Below are positions 5,862 through 6,217 of a DNA stretch of 6,217 bases, one piece after another (position 1 is the stretch's first letter; each line of letters starts with the position of its first letter). The position numbers and the translations under genes are program-made. The notes below the pieces were generated by a model. The model was not told the DNA's origin. It saw nothing but the letters and a program-made list of their open reading frames with translations, and searched no databases. The stretch covers positions 1 to 6,217 of the forward strand of contig CAMWZE010000103.1 of NCBI GenBank assembly GCA_947178685.1, written 5' to 3'. This stretch comes from an uncultured Porphyromonadaceae bacterium. Its GTDB lineage: Bacteria; Bacteroidota; Bacteroidia; Bacteroidales; Muribaculaceae.

Positions 5862-6217
5862 ATCTTCCTTTATAAAGCGCTCCATCCCGCTTATAGTGGC
5901 TGTCGTGCTTGCCGTGCCGGCATATCGGTCGGTCGCACAGACCTCCGTGCCTACAGCTGACGCCTCCAGCAAGAGGAAAATCGTGGTGGAGAAACCCGAT
6001 CTCGAAAAGATAAAGAAGGAGACGTTGGATCCCGCAAGTCCCTTCTATTTCCCAAAACTTATGGCTAAATACACACGCAACGATACAACCATGACCAATG
6101 AGGAGTATCGGAATTTCTATCTCGGCTATATGTTTCAGGAGGACTACGACCCTTATCGCACATCGCCCTATTCCGGTGTAACCGACGATCTGCGTCTCAA
6201 AGCCACTCACACAAAAG
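5851..6217 (+). CDS. Secreted DUF4919-like protein, partial
   Basis: The frame opens with the ATG at 5851 and is still open after 122 codons at the window's end, so the C-terminus is missing. The N-terminus is a Sec signal peptide: basic residues (Lys9, Arg10), a hydrophobic core at 12-24, and a likely signal peptidase I site SVA|Q after residue 29, with Gln at +1 as is common in Bacteroidetes. The mature part has the pattern DPASPFYFPKLMAKY, then DTTMTNEEYRNFYLGY and FQEDYDPY, which I recognise as resembling the DUF4919 family of Bacteroidetes exported proteins. The function of that family is unknown to me. There is no lipobox Cys, so it should be periplasmic or soluble secreted rather than a lipoprotein. 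It lies 27 bp after the membrane protein gene on the same strand. Confidence 0.8.
   Translation, partial: MLKISSFIKRSIPLIVAVVLAVPAYRSVAQTSVPTADASSKRKIVVEKPDLEKIKKETLDPASPFYFPKLMAKYTRNDTTMTNEEYRNFYLGYMFQEDYDPYRTSPYSGVTDDLRLKATHTK

Noticed and set aside
1..6217. Search for tRNA, rRNA, CRISPR arrays, insertion sequences and att sites
   Set aside because: No cloverleaf, spaced direct repeats, transposase motifs or terminal inverted repeats were seen on either strand by reading.

Overview
The window looks like chromosomal core DNA from a member of the Bacteroidales (phylum Bacteroidota). The case rests on promoter-like TAnnTTTG boxes, start codons without Shine-Dalgarno sequences, a long RelA/SpoT protein of the Bacteroidetes type, a 7TM-HD phosphodiesterase and a C-terminal gene resembling DUF4919. 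The roughly even base composition would suit a gut family such as Muribaculaceae, but that family-level guess is inference only. I see no mobile element, CRISPR array, tRNA or rRNA.

Layout: (1) On the minus strand, 1-542 is the 5' part of a HAD-superfamily phosphatase gene that leaves the window at its left edge. (2) A compact divergent intergenic region (543-663) carries two facing, near-identical -7 boxes. (3) On the plus strand follow a bifunctional (p)ppGpp synthetase/hydrolase (rsh, 664-2886) and, 24 bp later, a 7TM-HD phosphodiesterase of the PgpH type (2911-5148). (4) A 129-bp leader (5149-5277) contains several mutually exclusive inverted repeats. (5) An unrecognised multi-pass membrane protein gene (5278-5823) comes next. 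(6) After 27 bp, a secreted DUF4919-like protein gene (from 5851) runs off the right edge.

How the genes may work together: the RSH protein makes and destroys the stringent-response alarmone (p)ppGpp. PgpH-type enzymes degrade cyclic di-AMP, and in Firmicutes members of this family are inhibited by (p)ppGpp. Their tight co-orientation suggests one transcript that links both nucleotide signals. The two downstream genes may belong to the same transcript, but the structured 129-bp leader could separate or modulate their expression.

Most of the window is ordinary housekeeping DNA. No clear new system is visible. The parts most worth a second look are the rsh-pgpH pairing, the folded leader before the unknown membrane gene, and the facing promoters.
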